Positions 55,755 through 64,000 of a stretch of 64,000 nucleotides of DNA are shown here, piece by piece. The notes beneath the pieces are model-generated. The model was given only the letters and a program-made list of their open reading frames with translations. It made no database searches and was not told where the DNA came from. The translations under genes and the position numbers were made by a program. This DNA comes from CAYNEO01 sp964396245. GTDB taxonomy: Bacteria > Zixibacteria > MSB-5A5 > GN15 > FEB-12. Numbering within the stretch: the first letter of the stretch is position 1; each line of letters begins with the position of its first letter. The stretch lies in the NCBI GenBank assembly GCA_964396245.1, contig CAYNEO010000009.1, forward strand, positions 1 through 64,000, read 5' to 3'.

Positions 55755-58142
55755 TTAGTTTCTGTATGGGTTCCCGCACGGCATCGGGCCGTCGAGATAG
55801 ACATAAGCGATCAGATAGGTGAGGTCGGCCAGATCGATGTTGCCGTCGCAATTGACATCGCCGACTATCTTCTCCGGCCTGGGCTCGGGCCCCCCAAAAT
55901 AAATATGGCTAATCAGATAAGTGATATCCGACAGGTTTATCTGGTTATCGAAGGTGACATCTCCCCTAAATCGCCAGACCTTGAGGGTAATGGGAACGGC
56001 CTTCGGACTGTTATCTGTCCCCGTAGCGTTGACATACAGCGTATCGTAGTACTGACCGAACTCGTAGCCGGTCGGATCGATCACGAAATTGACATTCCCG
56101 GGAACGCTACCCGAGGAATTGTCGGGTCTTGCCCACGGGGCGCCGCCTGTCAGGGTCCACTCGAAGCACCCGTAATATCGATTAAAAATCTGGATACCGA
56201 GCGCCGGTAATGGGCCCGAATCTTCCTGGGTTGTTACTGTGATAGCAGGCGGATACGTGCGAATCGAGGGAGTCATGGTCGCCTCCAGCACATTGTACTT
56301 GACGACTACTTCGACGGGGTTATTGACCGCCCGTTCCGATTTTATCCAGAGCGACTGGTAATACGTACCTGCGGATAAATGCATCGCTCTCGGAGTCAAT
56401 ATTGCCGTCACGGGGGCCACCGCTGACGGCGGTGAGACGGCGAAGAAAGAAGAGTCGTAGTCGAAATTAAGAATCAAGGGATCGTCTCCCCCGATATTGG
56501 CCACAAACATGTCAAAAGTCGGCAGCGGCGCTGTGGTGCCGTCCATGCATTCGTAGACGTTCATCACGATAGTATCTCGATTAACGAATATCTTCGGCGG
56601 TTGAGGATTGGCGTAAAACGTAAAGGCCACCGGATAAGGAGAGTTAGTGGCCTCGTCCGATACCACCCACACCGTATCGTAATAGTAGCCGGGCTCGATC
56701 GTTTCCCTTATCAGGAAATTGACCTCGACATCGGCGGGAGCAGAGCCGGAATCGGGTATTGGCGTGAGGATTCTTGAGCTCGATTCGGTGAGACGGAAGT
56801 TGAGCAAACCTCCGCCCACGTTGGCGATATGTAATGTGACTGGCGGGATATCGAGTGGCGGCGGGCCCATATCCAGCGTGTCAGGGTTATCAGGCGGCAG
56901 GTCAACCACAATGAAGTTCTCCGACGGCTCGACGCCGATCTCAGGCAGACCGGAGGCAACTGACAGCCAGACGGGCACCCGGACCGGGTCATTGGTCGCG
57001 TCCGGATCGGAGACTACCACGGTATCGTAGTAATCGCCCACGGCGAGACCGGTCATGTCAATTGAAAGCGTAACAGTACCCGCGTTGGTTCCCGAAACAG
57101 GAGTCAGGTCGAGCCAGGGGTCCGAGTTCGAGACGGTCCAGTTCAGGTCGGAGCCGCCCGTATTGGAAATCTGAAGTGTCTGTGACGGCGGATTGCTGCT
57201 GTCGACAACAGACGTGAAGAAGAAACTCCCGGGGCTCACGCTAATTTCCGGCGGGGGTGGCTCAACAGTAAGGATAACAAGAAGATACTGCGGACTGTTG
57301 GCCGCCTGCGGAGCATCAACGGCAATCGTGTCCATGTACGTTCCCTGGACAAGTCCGAAATTGTTGATTGAAACGTTGATCGTAGTCGGAGTCGTACCGA
57401 GAGACGGACTCTTCAATAACCACGGGGAATCTTCGATCAATGAAAAATCCAGTGGGTCGGCATCCGAGTTGATCTCAAATGTTTGCGAAGATGGATTGGC
57501 CCCTCCCTCGATGCACGAGAAATAGAGTGTGTCTTCTGACAGCACCAGATTAGACGGAACGACGTAGGCCGTATCACTCACGCGTTTCTTGCCGGTCCAG
57601 TACGCCTCGTACCCATAATCGAGATCGTCCCCGATAAAAGACAGCCGGGTACCGGCGTTCCAGGTGTACTGGTCGAGAATTACCGAATCGGTGACATTCC
57701 ACTCAGACAACGTAAAGTAATAGCTGGCCCATTTCCGCTTGACCGTGGACATAGGCATGCCCGGTCCGCTGAGGCGGGCCACCGAAATGAGGAATCGTTG
57801 ATGAGCGTTGGTCGAGTCGATATTGTTGCCATCGTAGAAAAACTTGAGAAAGTCAAAACCGGCCGCCGCCGCCGGCGAGAGCTTGGCCGAATCCAATTGA
57901 GCGTTCGGATTGTCCCACGAGAAGCCGCTACTGAGACCGACCAGGTTATTCGAATCGTTAAAGACCCAGATATCAGCCTGCAATTGCAGCTGATTGGTGG
58001 TGGCATCCGGTCTAACCGAGATGATCATGTCGAGAGTATCGGCGGCACCCCGGTCGTCCGGAGATTGTTCGAACTGTGCGCTCACGGGGACGGCACACAG
58101 GGCCAGAAAACACGCACACGCGATGATTTTAGTTATCTTCAT
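55755..58142 (-). CDS. Secreted protein with tandem BACON-type Ig repeats and C-terminal dockerin
   Basis: 795 residues from the ATG at 58142, where GGAGG lies 9 bases upstream and a signal peptide starts (KIIACACFLALCAVPVSA). A jelly-roll-like first domain (~20-200) is followed by at least five ~95-residue repeats with the BACON pattern. Typical elements are LQISNTGGSDLNWTVSNSDPW, then L.P.SGT..G.V.LSIDMTGL, then G.YYDTVVVSDP.ATNDPV.VPV. BACON domains bind carbohydrate or mucin or act as spacers. The C-terminal dockerin has two repeats, NQINLSDITYLISHIYF and GNIDLADLTYLIAYVYLDG, each led by a GDV.FD/GDVNCDG calcium loop. A surface-adhesive role is inferred. Confidence 0.87.
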   Translation of the reverse strand: MKITKIIACACFLALCAVPVSAQFEQSPDDRGAADTLDMIISVRPDATTNQLQLQADIWVFNDSNNLVGLSSGFSWDNPNAQLDSAKLSPAAAAGFDFLKFFYDGNNIDSTNAHQRFLISVARLSGPGMPMSTVKRKWASYYFTLSEWNVTDSVILDQYTWNAGTRLSFIGDDLDYGYEAYWTGKKRVSDTAYVVPSNLVLSEDTLYFSCIEGGANPSSQTFEINSDADPLDFSLIEDSPWLLKSPSLGTTPTTINVSINNFGLVQGTYMDTIAVDAPQAANSPQYLLVILTVEPPPPEISVSPGSFFFTSVVDSSNPPSQTLQISNTGGSDLNWTVSNSDPWLDLTPVSGTNAGTVTLSIDMTGLAVGDYYDTVVVSDPDATNDPVRVPVWLSVASGLPEIGVEPSENFIVVDLPPDNPDTLDMGPPPLDIPPVTLHIANVGGGLLNFRLTESSSRILTPIPDSGSAPADVEVNFLIRETIEPGYYYDTVWVVSDEATNSPYPVAFTFYANPQPPKIFVNRDTIVMNVYECMDGTTAPLPTFDMFVANIGGDDPLILNFDYDSSFFAVSPPSAVAPVTAILTPRAMHLSAGTYYQSLWIKSERAVNNPVEVVVKYNVLEATMTPSIRTYPPAITVTTQEDSGPLPALGIQIFNRYYGCFEWTLTGGAPWARPDNSSGSVPGNVNFVIDPTGYEFGQYYDTLYVNATGTDNSPKAVPITLKVWRFRGDVTFDNQINLSDITYLISHIYFGGPEPRPEKIVGDVNCDGNIDLADLTYLIAYVYLDGPMPCGNPYRN

Positions 58143-58437
58143 CCCTTTACGCCTCCATGCTGCGTTTGGCATACATACCGAGCTTTATCTGTACCCAGGA
58201 ATATGAATCGAGAGACGGGCAGATGATCCCGCGGACCCTCCCGGTGTCGCATTCTGCGCCGCATAGCTGGCGTAGAGGAACGCGAGGTTCCACGTTCGGG
58301 TTCTGAGAAAACCAAGAGATGTGAACCGCCGGATCCCTAATAACATCCTTAGAAATTAATATAGACCCGGATATAGAGTGAAGCAAGCACAAATTGAGTT
58401 AGGATGCAGGCTGCCGGCTTTTACCGAAACGGCGAGA

Positions 58438-60930
58438 TTATTTCTTTGTTCGCTTGGACTTGGCGGCGTTGGTACGCGGGGCGGGCGGACGCTTGGTTTT
58501 TTTCTTTCTGGCCTTTCGGATTTCGTCGGCGAAGATCTTCTCCAGCGTGTAGCTGGACGGCGTGAAATTCAGCAGACAGAGTTCGAAGAGCTCATCGACG
58601 CGGTCGATGTAGTGGAATTTCGTCCGGCGAAGGATTTCCTTGGGCATATCCCGGATGTCTTTTTCGTTTTCCTTCGGGAGGGCGACATTGTAGATGCCGG
58701 CCCGATAGGCGGCGGATATCTTCTCCTTAACTCCGCCGACCGACAACACTCTCCCCCGCAGAGTAACTTCGCCCGTCATCGCAATATCATTGCGGATAGG
58801 GCGTTCCGACATGACTGAAGCGATCACGAGGCAAACGGTGACCCCCGCCGAGGGTCCGTCTTTCGGTATCGCTCCTGATGGAAAGTGTATGTGGATATCA
58901 AAGTCATTGAAGTCATTAGAATCAATCCCGAGCATATCCGCTTTTGCCCGAACATATGAGTGAGCCGCCTGCACCGATTCCCGCATGACATCACCGAGCG
59001 AGCCGGTAGTCGTAATCTGGCCATCGCCTTTCATCTTGAGGCCCTCGATAAACATCAGCTCTCCCCCGGACCCGGTCCAGGCAAGCCCGGTAGCGATACC
59101 TATTTCGGGCTCTGTCTCGGCCTTTTCCGGAATGAAGACGGCTGTCCCGAGATATGACCCGAGGTTCTTATCACCGATGGTCCAGGATTTCTTTTTCTTC
59201 TCGACTTTTTCGAGAGCGATTTTTCGGAAGATCTTCTCCATTTGCTGCGCAAATCCGAGCAATCCGGCCTCCTGCGTGTAGCTGCCGATAATCTGGATGA
59301 GGGTCTTGTCAGAGATGCGGATTTCGGATTTGTTCAGGCCGTGCTTCTTGAGCATTTTAGGGATCAGATAGCGCTTGGCGATAACGATCTTCTCGCGCTC
59401 GATATATCCCGGCAGTTCCAGGGTTTCCAGGCGCGGTAAGAACTGCTCAGGCAATTCCTCATAGGAGCGGACCGAGCAGATGAAGAATACATGGCTGAGA
59501 TCAAACGGCAGCCCGAGGTAGTTATCCAGGAAACGGGCGTTCTTACGCGTGTCGATGACTTCCAGCAAAGCCTGGTTCACCGAAGCATCGTTGTCTACGT
59601 TGAAGTAGTCGATATCTTCGATCAACACCACCGGATCGGCGGTGTGGGCATCGGCCAGAGCGCGGATAATGCGACCCGGATACGCTCCCAGGAAATTGCG
59701 GGCGGTGCCTTTAATGTCCGTTGTTTCCGTGATGCCGCCGACCGAAATGCGGATAAACTCGCGACCAAGGGCCCTGGCAATGGCCTTGGCGAGCGATGCT
59801 TTGCCGGTACCCGGGGCGCCAATCAGGCAGAGTGTCGGGCCCTCGTCGATTCCTCCCGACAACTTGCGCACGGAAAGACGCTGCAGTATCTGTTCTTTGA
59901 GATTAACGGGGCCGTAGTAATCCGATGTCAGCGTTTTGCTCACCTGGGTCATATCGTACATTTCGTTACGATATTTGCCCCACGGCAGGCCGAGAATCAC
60001 CTCGAGATAATTTTTGGTAACGCCGTATTCCGCCGAGGCGGGCGAAAGCTGGCTCAGACGGTCGATTTCGATACGCACACGGGCCGCGACATCGGCCGGC
60101 AAATTCGGAAGCTCTTTTAGCAGCTTGCGGAATCTGGCTACCTCGCGTTCTTCCGAGAAGTCCTCACCCAGCTGGCGTCTGATTTCGTAAAGCTGCTGCT
60201 TGAGGAAATAACGCCGCTGGTCTTCCTCAATTCGCTGTTTGACTTTTTCATTTATGGAAAGGGCGGTCGCCACGCGATTCAATTCGGCGTTGAGGTAGAA
60301 CAGGAGCCGGTTGTAGCGCATCGGCAGGCTGACTGTTTCAAGGAGCTCCTGCTTGGAGGACAGCGAGAAGTGAAAGGTTGCCGCCACGCGATCGGCCAGA
60401 AGTGACGGATCATCGGCACTCAGCTTCAGGACATTTGATATTTCGGGTGAATAGGTCGGGTCGAGATGTGTGATCTCGCCCACAATCGCGATGACTTCTT
60501 CGACTTTGCCGGCGACCGTGCGGCCAACATAGCTGGGCGCCTGAACTTCGGCCACCGTCGCCTGGATGTAGGGCCGGGTGGCGGTGATTTTGGTGAGTGC
60601 GACCCGCGCGATGCCTTCCAACGTGATTATCAACGAGCCGGAGGGACCATCTTTGATATCGCGAACGGAGGTGAAGACACCTATCTGGCGAATCGGCGGA
60701 TCGCTCGGGGTGTCAAACTCACTGTGAGCGTAGGCGGCCACAAACGGCCGACCGCCGGCCTGGTAGTCCTTGATCAACTGGACGTTCTCGGGGCGTCCGA
60801 TCTGAACGGTCAGAATCGTCCCGGGGAACAGGACGCCGGTCATCAACGGCAGAACGGGGTATGATTTTTCAGAATCCGATGGCAGCAGTGGGAGCCGGCT
60901 TTTGCTTTTAATTATCATGGTCTCTTTCAT
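58438..60930 (-). CDS. lon: Lon-like protease with intact Ser-Lys dyad but degenerate ATPase motifs
   Basis: 830 residues, full Lon architecture: N-terminal LON domain (~25-215), coiled region, AAA+ domain (~320-580), and protease domain (~600-790). Catalytic Ser694 (KDGPSAG) and Lys735 (GGVKEK) are in place. The ATPase core departs from normal Lon: Walker A GAPGTGKA ends in Ala378 instead of Thr/Ser; Walker B reads LIEDID where Lon has LLDEID. Sensor 1 Asn is replaced (CSVRSYEEL, Arg488), and the sensor 2 Arg of AGVRGL reads Leu (AGLLGF), while the Arg finger (LPRLE, Arg500) remains. A basic tail of ~25 residues (KKKTKRPPAP) is extra. A start at 60918 (MIIKSK) is equally likely. Confidence 0.9.
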   Translation of the reverse strand: MKETMIIKSKSRLPLLPSDSEKSYPVLPLMTGVLFPGTILTVQIGRPENVQLIKDYQAGGRPFVAAYAHSEFDTPSDPPIRQIGVFTSVRDIKDGPSGSLIITLEGIARVALTKITATRPYIQATVAEVQAPSYVGRTVAGKVEEVIAIVGEITHLDPTYSPEISNVLKLSADDPSLLADRVAATFHFSLSSKQELLETVSLPMRYNRLLFYLNAELNRVATALSINEKVKQRIEEDQRRYFLKQQLYEIRRQLGEDFSEEREVARFRKLLKELPNLPADVAARVRIEIDRLSQLSPASAEYGVTKNYLEVILGLPWGKYRNEMYDMTQVSKTLTSDYYGPVNLKEQILQRLSVRKLSGGIDEGPTLCLIGAPGTGKASLAKAIARALGREFIRISVGGITETTDIKGTARNFLGAYPGRIIRALADAHTADPVVLIEDIDYFNVDNDASVNQALLEVIDTRKNARFLDNYLGLPFDLSHVFFICSVRSYEELPEQFLPRLETLELPGYIEREKIVIAKRYLIPKMLKKHGLNKSEIRISDKTLIQIIGSYTQEAGLLGFAQQMEKIFRKIALEKVEKKKKSWTIGDKNLGSYLGTAVFIPEKAETEPEIGIATGLAWTGSGGELMFIEGLKMKGDGQITTTGSLGDVMRESVQAAHSYVRAKADMLGIDSNDFNDFDIHIHFPSGAIPKDGPSAGVTVCLVIASVMSERPIRNDIAMTGEVTLRGRVLSVGGVKEKISAAYRAGIYNVALPKENEKDIRDMPKEILRRTKFHYIDRVDELFELCLLNFTPSSYTLEKIFADEIRKARKKKTKRPPAPRTNAAKSKRTKK

Positions 60931-61157
60931 CCGCGGTCTGAGCCGATCTTGACGACCGCCAGACTCGCCAATCGGCTACCGGAGAAGATGTTAGTGAATC
61001 CGCACGGGCTCCAAACGGGCCGTGGGTGTATCCGGTTTCGCCATATTATCTTATCTATCGACCAAAAGGGTCAAACTCTCAACAGAGACATATCAGTTCG
61101 CCGGGCCCCGTGGTCGTTTCACCTCTTTAAACCGACTCCCGAATAGCCAGTTCCGTT

Positions 61158-63830
61158 CTAATGGACCGAGGGGTTGTCGCCACCGGGCTGAATCTCGTCC
61201 GGCACCACCAGACTGCGAATCTCATAGTCCGGATGATTGCTGAGATTTTGCGTGTTTATACGGATTTTCTCCGGGTCGATGTCGAGACGGTAATACCCGA
61301 GGCGATTGTTTTCCACGATCGGCCAGTCTGAACCGAGGTTGGCGTTGATTTCGTTTTTCATCCGGTAGAGGTATCGGGCTTGATTGAAGCCGACTTCAAT
61401 GTCCTCCTTGTAGACCCAACCCGAATCCCGTTTCAACCGGGACCAGGCCAGCTTGGTGAAATACTTGAAGGATTTCCCGGTGAGTCGGACCGGGTAGCCG
61501 TTGATCTTCACGAGGTACCGCTCATGGTCCAGGGTACCGTCGATTTCGACCAGTTCAGGTTCCGCGACAGCCGCGGAAACCACCGAGTGCTGAGACGTGT
61601 TCATTGAAACCTCCTGTTTATATTTGTCCAGTATTTGATTTATTTCCAGAAGCTTACCTTCGTTGCTTATGAGTTCACCCAGGATCGAGTCACCCGAGGC
61701 CAACTCCTGTATTGAAGTGAGGCCCGCGTTTTGAAGCGACATGAAATCGGATCGGTTCAGGACCAAACCGAGATGCCGATGGAGCTCTCGCAGGGCGGGC
61801 GACAATCCGAAGCGAAGGCTGAAGGTGAGCTCGCGCAGCCTGCCGATGGAAGGGCTGTTTCGGTCGACGGCACTCAGTAGAGCGCCCAGGCCGCTGACCA
61901 GATGCGCGGCAGTCTCACCGAGAGCATGGATTTGCCCGAGATGGATTTGGTACCGTTCCTCGAGCCTCTGAGCGGGTGTAAGACGAGTCCAGTCGATGAG
62001 GAGCAGCATCGATTTGAGCACAGCAGCCTGACGATAGGTAAGGGGCTGGTGGCGATGGTTGGGCGGCAGAATGTAGCGGGCATCGTCTATGGCGTGCTCA
62101 AAGTCGCGGTACATGAGACGAACGGCGGCGTTGTCGGCCAGTTCGGCTCGACTGAGAATCCCCGGGGGCAGGTCCCAATCCGGCCCGCTCAGGGCCAGCG
62201 CCAGCCAGGCGGACTCGCTTTCAGGCTGGTCAGAAAGGAGCAACCCTCGGTAGTAGACTGCCTGCTTTGTCGTCATCCCGGAGGCGGCTGAGACTCTCCC
62301 GAAAGGAGTGACTTCGATGTTTTCAGACCGGTCAGATTTCACGATCCCGGTTTCCATCAAGTAACCCAAAACGCGCTCTGAGTCGGGCTCGCGGTCCTTA
62401 TGGCAGTGCGCGTGGAAGGAATGCCGGTAGACGGAATGAATATCTTGGCGCGCACGGACGAGGCGGCAGGCTATCATGGGCAAGAGCCAGTCGGCGGGTT
62501 CGATGCTATCAAACACAGATACGATTCCCTCGGGCGGACCGGCGGCGATATACTGCTGCCAGAGGATATCCCGGTCAAAGTCAGATTGGGCCAGTACGAT
62601 TGCCTTCCCCGGTTTTCCGTTCGCAAGCCCGAGCCGTCCGGCGCGGCCGGTCATGTTTTCGAATTCGGCGCGGGTGATAGGAACGATCACCGGACGGCCA
62701 TCGTAATCTCCCCCGACATATTTGACCGTCTCCAGGAATACGGTTTCAGCCGGGAGATTCACTCCCATGGCTAATGTGGTGGTTGAGAATAAGACTCTAA
62801 TCTCCTTGTTTGCAAACGCTTGCTCGATGGCCATTCTCTGCCTTGCGGTGAGGTCAGAGTTATGAAAGGCCACTGCTCGGTTCAATGCCTGCCGAAGTGA
62901 GCGAGCGAGAAACGACGGTTCTTCGTCAACAAGAGCTTCCAGTGCGGTCGAGGCTGGAGGCCAACTGACGGCGGCGGCCAGACGGAAAGCCAGACGAACG
63001 GTATCCATCCGGGATTTGAGAAACACGAGTGTCGAACCTTCCAGACTGCGAAGCAGATCGACAATCGAATCTGCGGAGTTTTCAGCGAGGGATATATCCG
63101 TGAAAGGCTCGATATCATCCGTGCCGCTGTTGTATGAACGATATGCGAGTGAACCGGAGGCGGCCACCCCGCGCAGCAGATCAACCGGTCGTGCAGATTC
63201 TTCGACGAGGCGGACATTGAGCCACGAAGCCAGCCGGTCGGCATCGGTATTTCCGATTACCGCCGAGAGGGCGATCAGCTCGGGCTGGTAACTGGAGGCA
63301 CGGACCGTGGTTAAAAGACGCTCCAGAACAGCCCCACGGCCCTTCTCAGCGATCATCTGGACTTCATCGATCACCAGGAGCCCTATATTCTTGAGAATAT
63401 CCAGATCGGCCCTCAGCAGCAAATCGAACTTCTCATAGATAGAAACCGCCACCTGGTAGTCTCCTTCCGAGAAAGCCCGGTCATTTTCGGGGTGGTCGGC
63501 AGTAGCAATCAGGCAGCGAATTCCGAGGGGACCGTAGGTGTCATTAAGCAGGCGATAGTTTTCTTCGGCGAGTGATTTCAGGGGAAAAATCAGGACAGCT
63601 TGGCGACGCTGTGTGAGCGCACTAACGACAGCCATTTCGGCACAGAAGGACTTGCCGGATGAGGTCGGCGCCGTGATGAGGAGGCCCTCGGACCGGGTGT
63701 TGTCGATTCCGAGCAATCCTTTGCGAATCGCCTGTCTCTGGACCGGCAGGAGTGTCTCCCCCTGCCTGTCGCGCCAGATATTGAGAATACGCTCGGGCAT
63801 ACCGTATTTCCTGAGATCAGTTATCTGCAT
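61158..63830 (-). CDS. Ski2/Hel308-like superfamily 2 helicase with C-terminal winged-helix domain
   Basis: 890 residues; GGAGGGGAAAG precedes the ATG. Motif I is APTSSGKS (~54-61), Ia FPLKSLAEE, II VIDEVQM (DEVQ where most Ski2-like proteins have DExH), III LSAVIGN (SAT reads SAV), IV VFLKSR. Motifs V and VI are TTTLAMGVNLPAETV and FENMTGRAGRLG. A helical region with the ratchet/HhH-like end (GLTSIQELASG, ~700) follows. Residues ~770-855 (GYPVRLTGKSFKYFTKLAWS, then DIEVGFNQARYLYRMKNEI) resemble an OmpR-type winged helix. DNA repair or fork processing is inferred from the family. Confidence 0.88.
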   Translation of the reverse strand: MQITDLRKYGMPERILNIWRDRQGETLLPVQRQAIRKGLLGIDNTRSEGLLITAPTSSGKSFCAEMAVVSALTQRRQAVLIFPLKSLAEENYRLLNDTYGPLGIRCLIATADHPENDRAFSEGDYQVAVSIYEKFDLLLRADLDILKNIGLLVIDEVQMIAEKGRGAVLERLLTTVRASSYQPELIALSAVIGNTDADRLASWLNVRLVEESARPVDLLRGVAASGSLAYRSYNSGTDDIEPFTDISLAENSADSIVDLLRSLEGSTLVFLKSRMDTVRLAFRLAAAVSWPPASTALEALVDEEPSFLARSLRQALNRAVAFHNSDLTARQRMAIEQAFANKEIRVLFSTTTLAMGVNLPAETVFLETVKYVGGDYDGRPVIVPITRAEFENMTGRAGRLGLANGKPGKAIVLAQSDFDRDILWQQYIAAGPPEGIVSVFDSIEPADWLLPMIACRLVRARQDIHSVYRHSFHAHCHKDREPDSERVLGYLMETGIVKSDRSENIEVTPFGRVSAASGMTTKQAVYYRGLLLSDQPESESAWLALALSGPDWDLPPGILSRAELADNAAVRLMYRDFEHAIDDARYILPPNHRHQPLTYRQAAVLKSMLLLIDWTRLTPAQRLEERYQIHLGQIHALGETAAHLVSGLGALLSAVDRNSPSIGRLRELTFSLRFGLSPALRELHRHLGLVLNRSDFMSLQNAGLTSIQELASGDSILGELISNEGKLLEINQILDKYKQEVSMNTSQHSVVSAAVAEPELVEIDGTLDHERYLVKINGYPVRLTGKSFKYFTKLAWSRLKRDSGWVYKEDIEVGFNQARYLYRMKNEINANLGSDWPIVENNRLGYYRLDIDPEKIRINTQNLSNHPDYEIRSLVVPDEIQPGGDNPSVH

Positions 63831-63884
63831 CTTTCCCCTCCCTTCAGGGTCAAAAAGTTCGATCGCTCCCCCCGGTCGGCGCCG

Positions 63885-64000
63885 CTAGAAGCCGCAACTC
63901 GAAAAGCCGCATCCGGGGCAGTGGAAACAGCCGCCCTGACGGATCATGCCCTGCCCGCAGTCGGGACAGGTGGCGGCGTTATAGTAGTGACAATCCTCGC
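63885..64000 (-). CDS. nrdJ: C-terminus of vitamin B12-dependent ribonucleotide reductase (5' end outside window)
   Basis: Only the last 37 or so codons are inside. They read EDCHYYNAATCPDCGQGM, then IRQGGCFHCPGCGFSSCGF and a TAG stop. Such a zinc-ribbon tail (CPxCG...GCxxCxxCGxSxC) is the hallmark C-terminus of class II, adenosylcobalamin-dependent ribonucleotide reductases, where the terminal cysteines re-reduce the active site. The window also carries cobO, which makes adenosylcobalamin. Another zinc-ribbon protein cannot be excluded from so short a piece. Confidence 0.7.
   Translation of the reverse strand, partial: EDCHYYNAATCPDCGQGMIRQGGCFHCPGCGFSSCGF

Overview
The window reads as one contiguous piece of a bacterial chromosome of about 55% GC, with dense genes in short operons and no rRNA, tRNA, CRISPR array or insertion sequence that I could find. 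The gene content suggests a Gram-negative bacterium of the FCB side, most like the candidate phylum Zixibacteria and its relatives. This is an inference from: secreted giants with a C-terminal YPNPY...SGIYYW sorting/FlgD-like domain, type I dockerin-like tails ending secreted proteins, GWxTD-domain proteins, a membrane pyrophosphatase, a one-chain pyruvate:ferredoxin oxidoreductase (an anaerobic trait), and a B12-dependent ribonucleotide reductase tail. No species can be named from the sequence alone.

Layout. 1-8400 (+): a tandem array of at least four paralogous ~850-residue secreted proteins, the first seen only as its last 17 codons. 8400-12450 (-): MFS transporter, a GT-B glycosyltransferase-like protein that seems to start on a non-canonical AUC codon, a solo CheW and a DUF72 protein. 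12550-14240 (+): M29 aminopeptidase and a ferritin-like protein. 14290-19940 (-): DMT exporter, atypical SDR, M20 peptidase, second ferritin-like protein, and an ABC-2 permease/ATPase pair. 20100-21640 (+): two DUF1573-type secreted proteins; the second carries an in-frame TGA exactly where the family has the first Cys of its GCGCT motif, followed by a SECIS-like hairpin. It is a strong selenoprotein candidate and the most novel item in the window. 21720-31270 (-): a long apparent operon of YIP1, TolC, MacA-like adaptor, MacB-type ATPase, two MacB-type permeases and two GWxTD proteins. 31430-35320 (-): H+/Na+ pyrophosphatase, thioredoxin reductase, corrinoid adenosyltransferase. 35440-42430 (+): Rrf2 regulator behind a perfect sigma-70 consensus promoter, dCTP deaminase-like protein lacking its catalytic Glu, pyruvate:ferredoxin oxidoreductase, an outer-membrane barrel and a TolB-like propeller. 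42510-51030 (-): leucyl aminopeptidase, chorismate synthase, an HDOD protein with a histidine-kinase-like phosphoacceptor helix, a GAF/receiver protein with a decayed kinase core, and MiaB. 51190-58150 (-): three secreted dockerin-tailed proteins (unknown, M1 peptidase, BACON-repeat). 58430-64000 (-): a Lon protease with an intact Ser-Lys dyad but eroded ATPase motifs, a Ski2-like helicase with a winged-helix tail, and the C-terminus of NrdJ.

How the genes fit together. Much of the window serves the cell surface and export: secreted scaffold-like proteins, dockerin tails, a tripartite MacAB-TolC-like pump and an ABC-2 exporter. A second theme is redox and anaerobic energy metabolism: PFOR, thioredoxin reductase, an Fe-S-type Rrf2 regulator, ferritin-like proteins, pyrophosphate-driven ion pumping and B12 use (CobO, NrdJ). 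A third theme is proteins whose catalytic motifs have been replaced: the Lon ATPase core, dCTP deaminase Glu, histidine-kinase core and SDR tetrad. All functional statements are read from motifs by eye; no database search was run.
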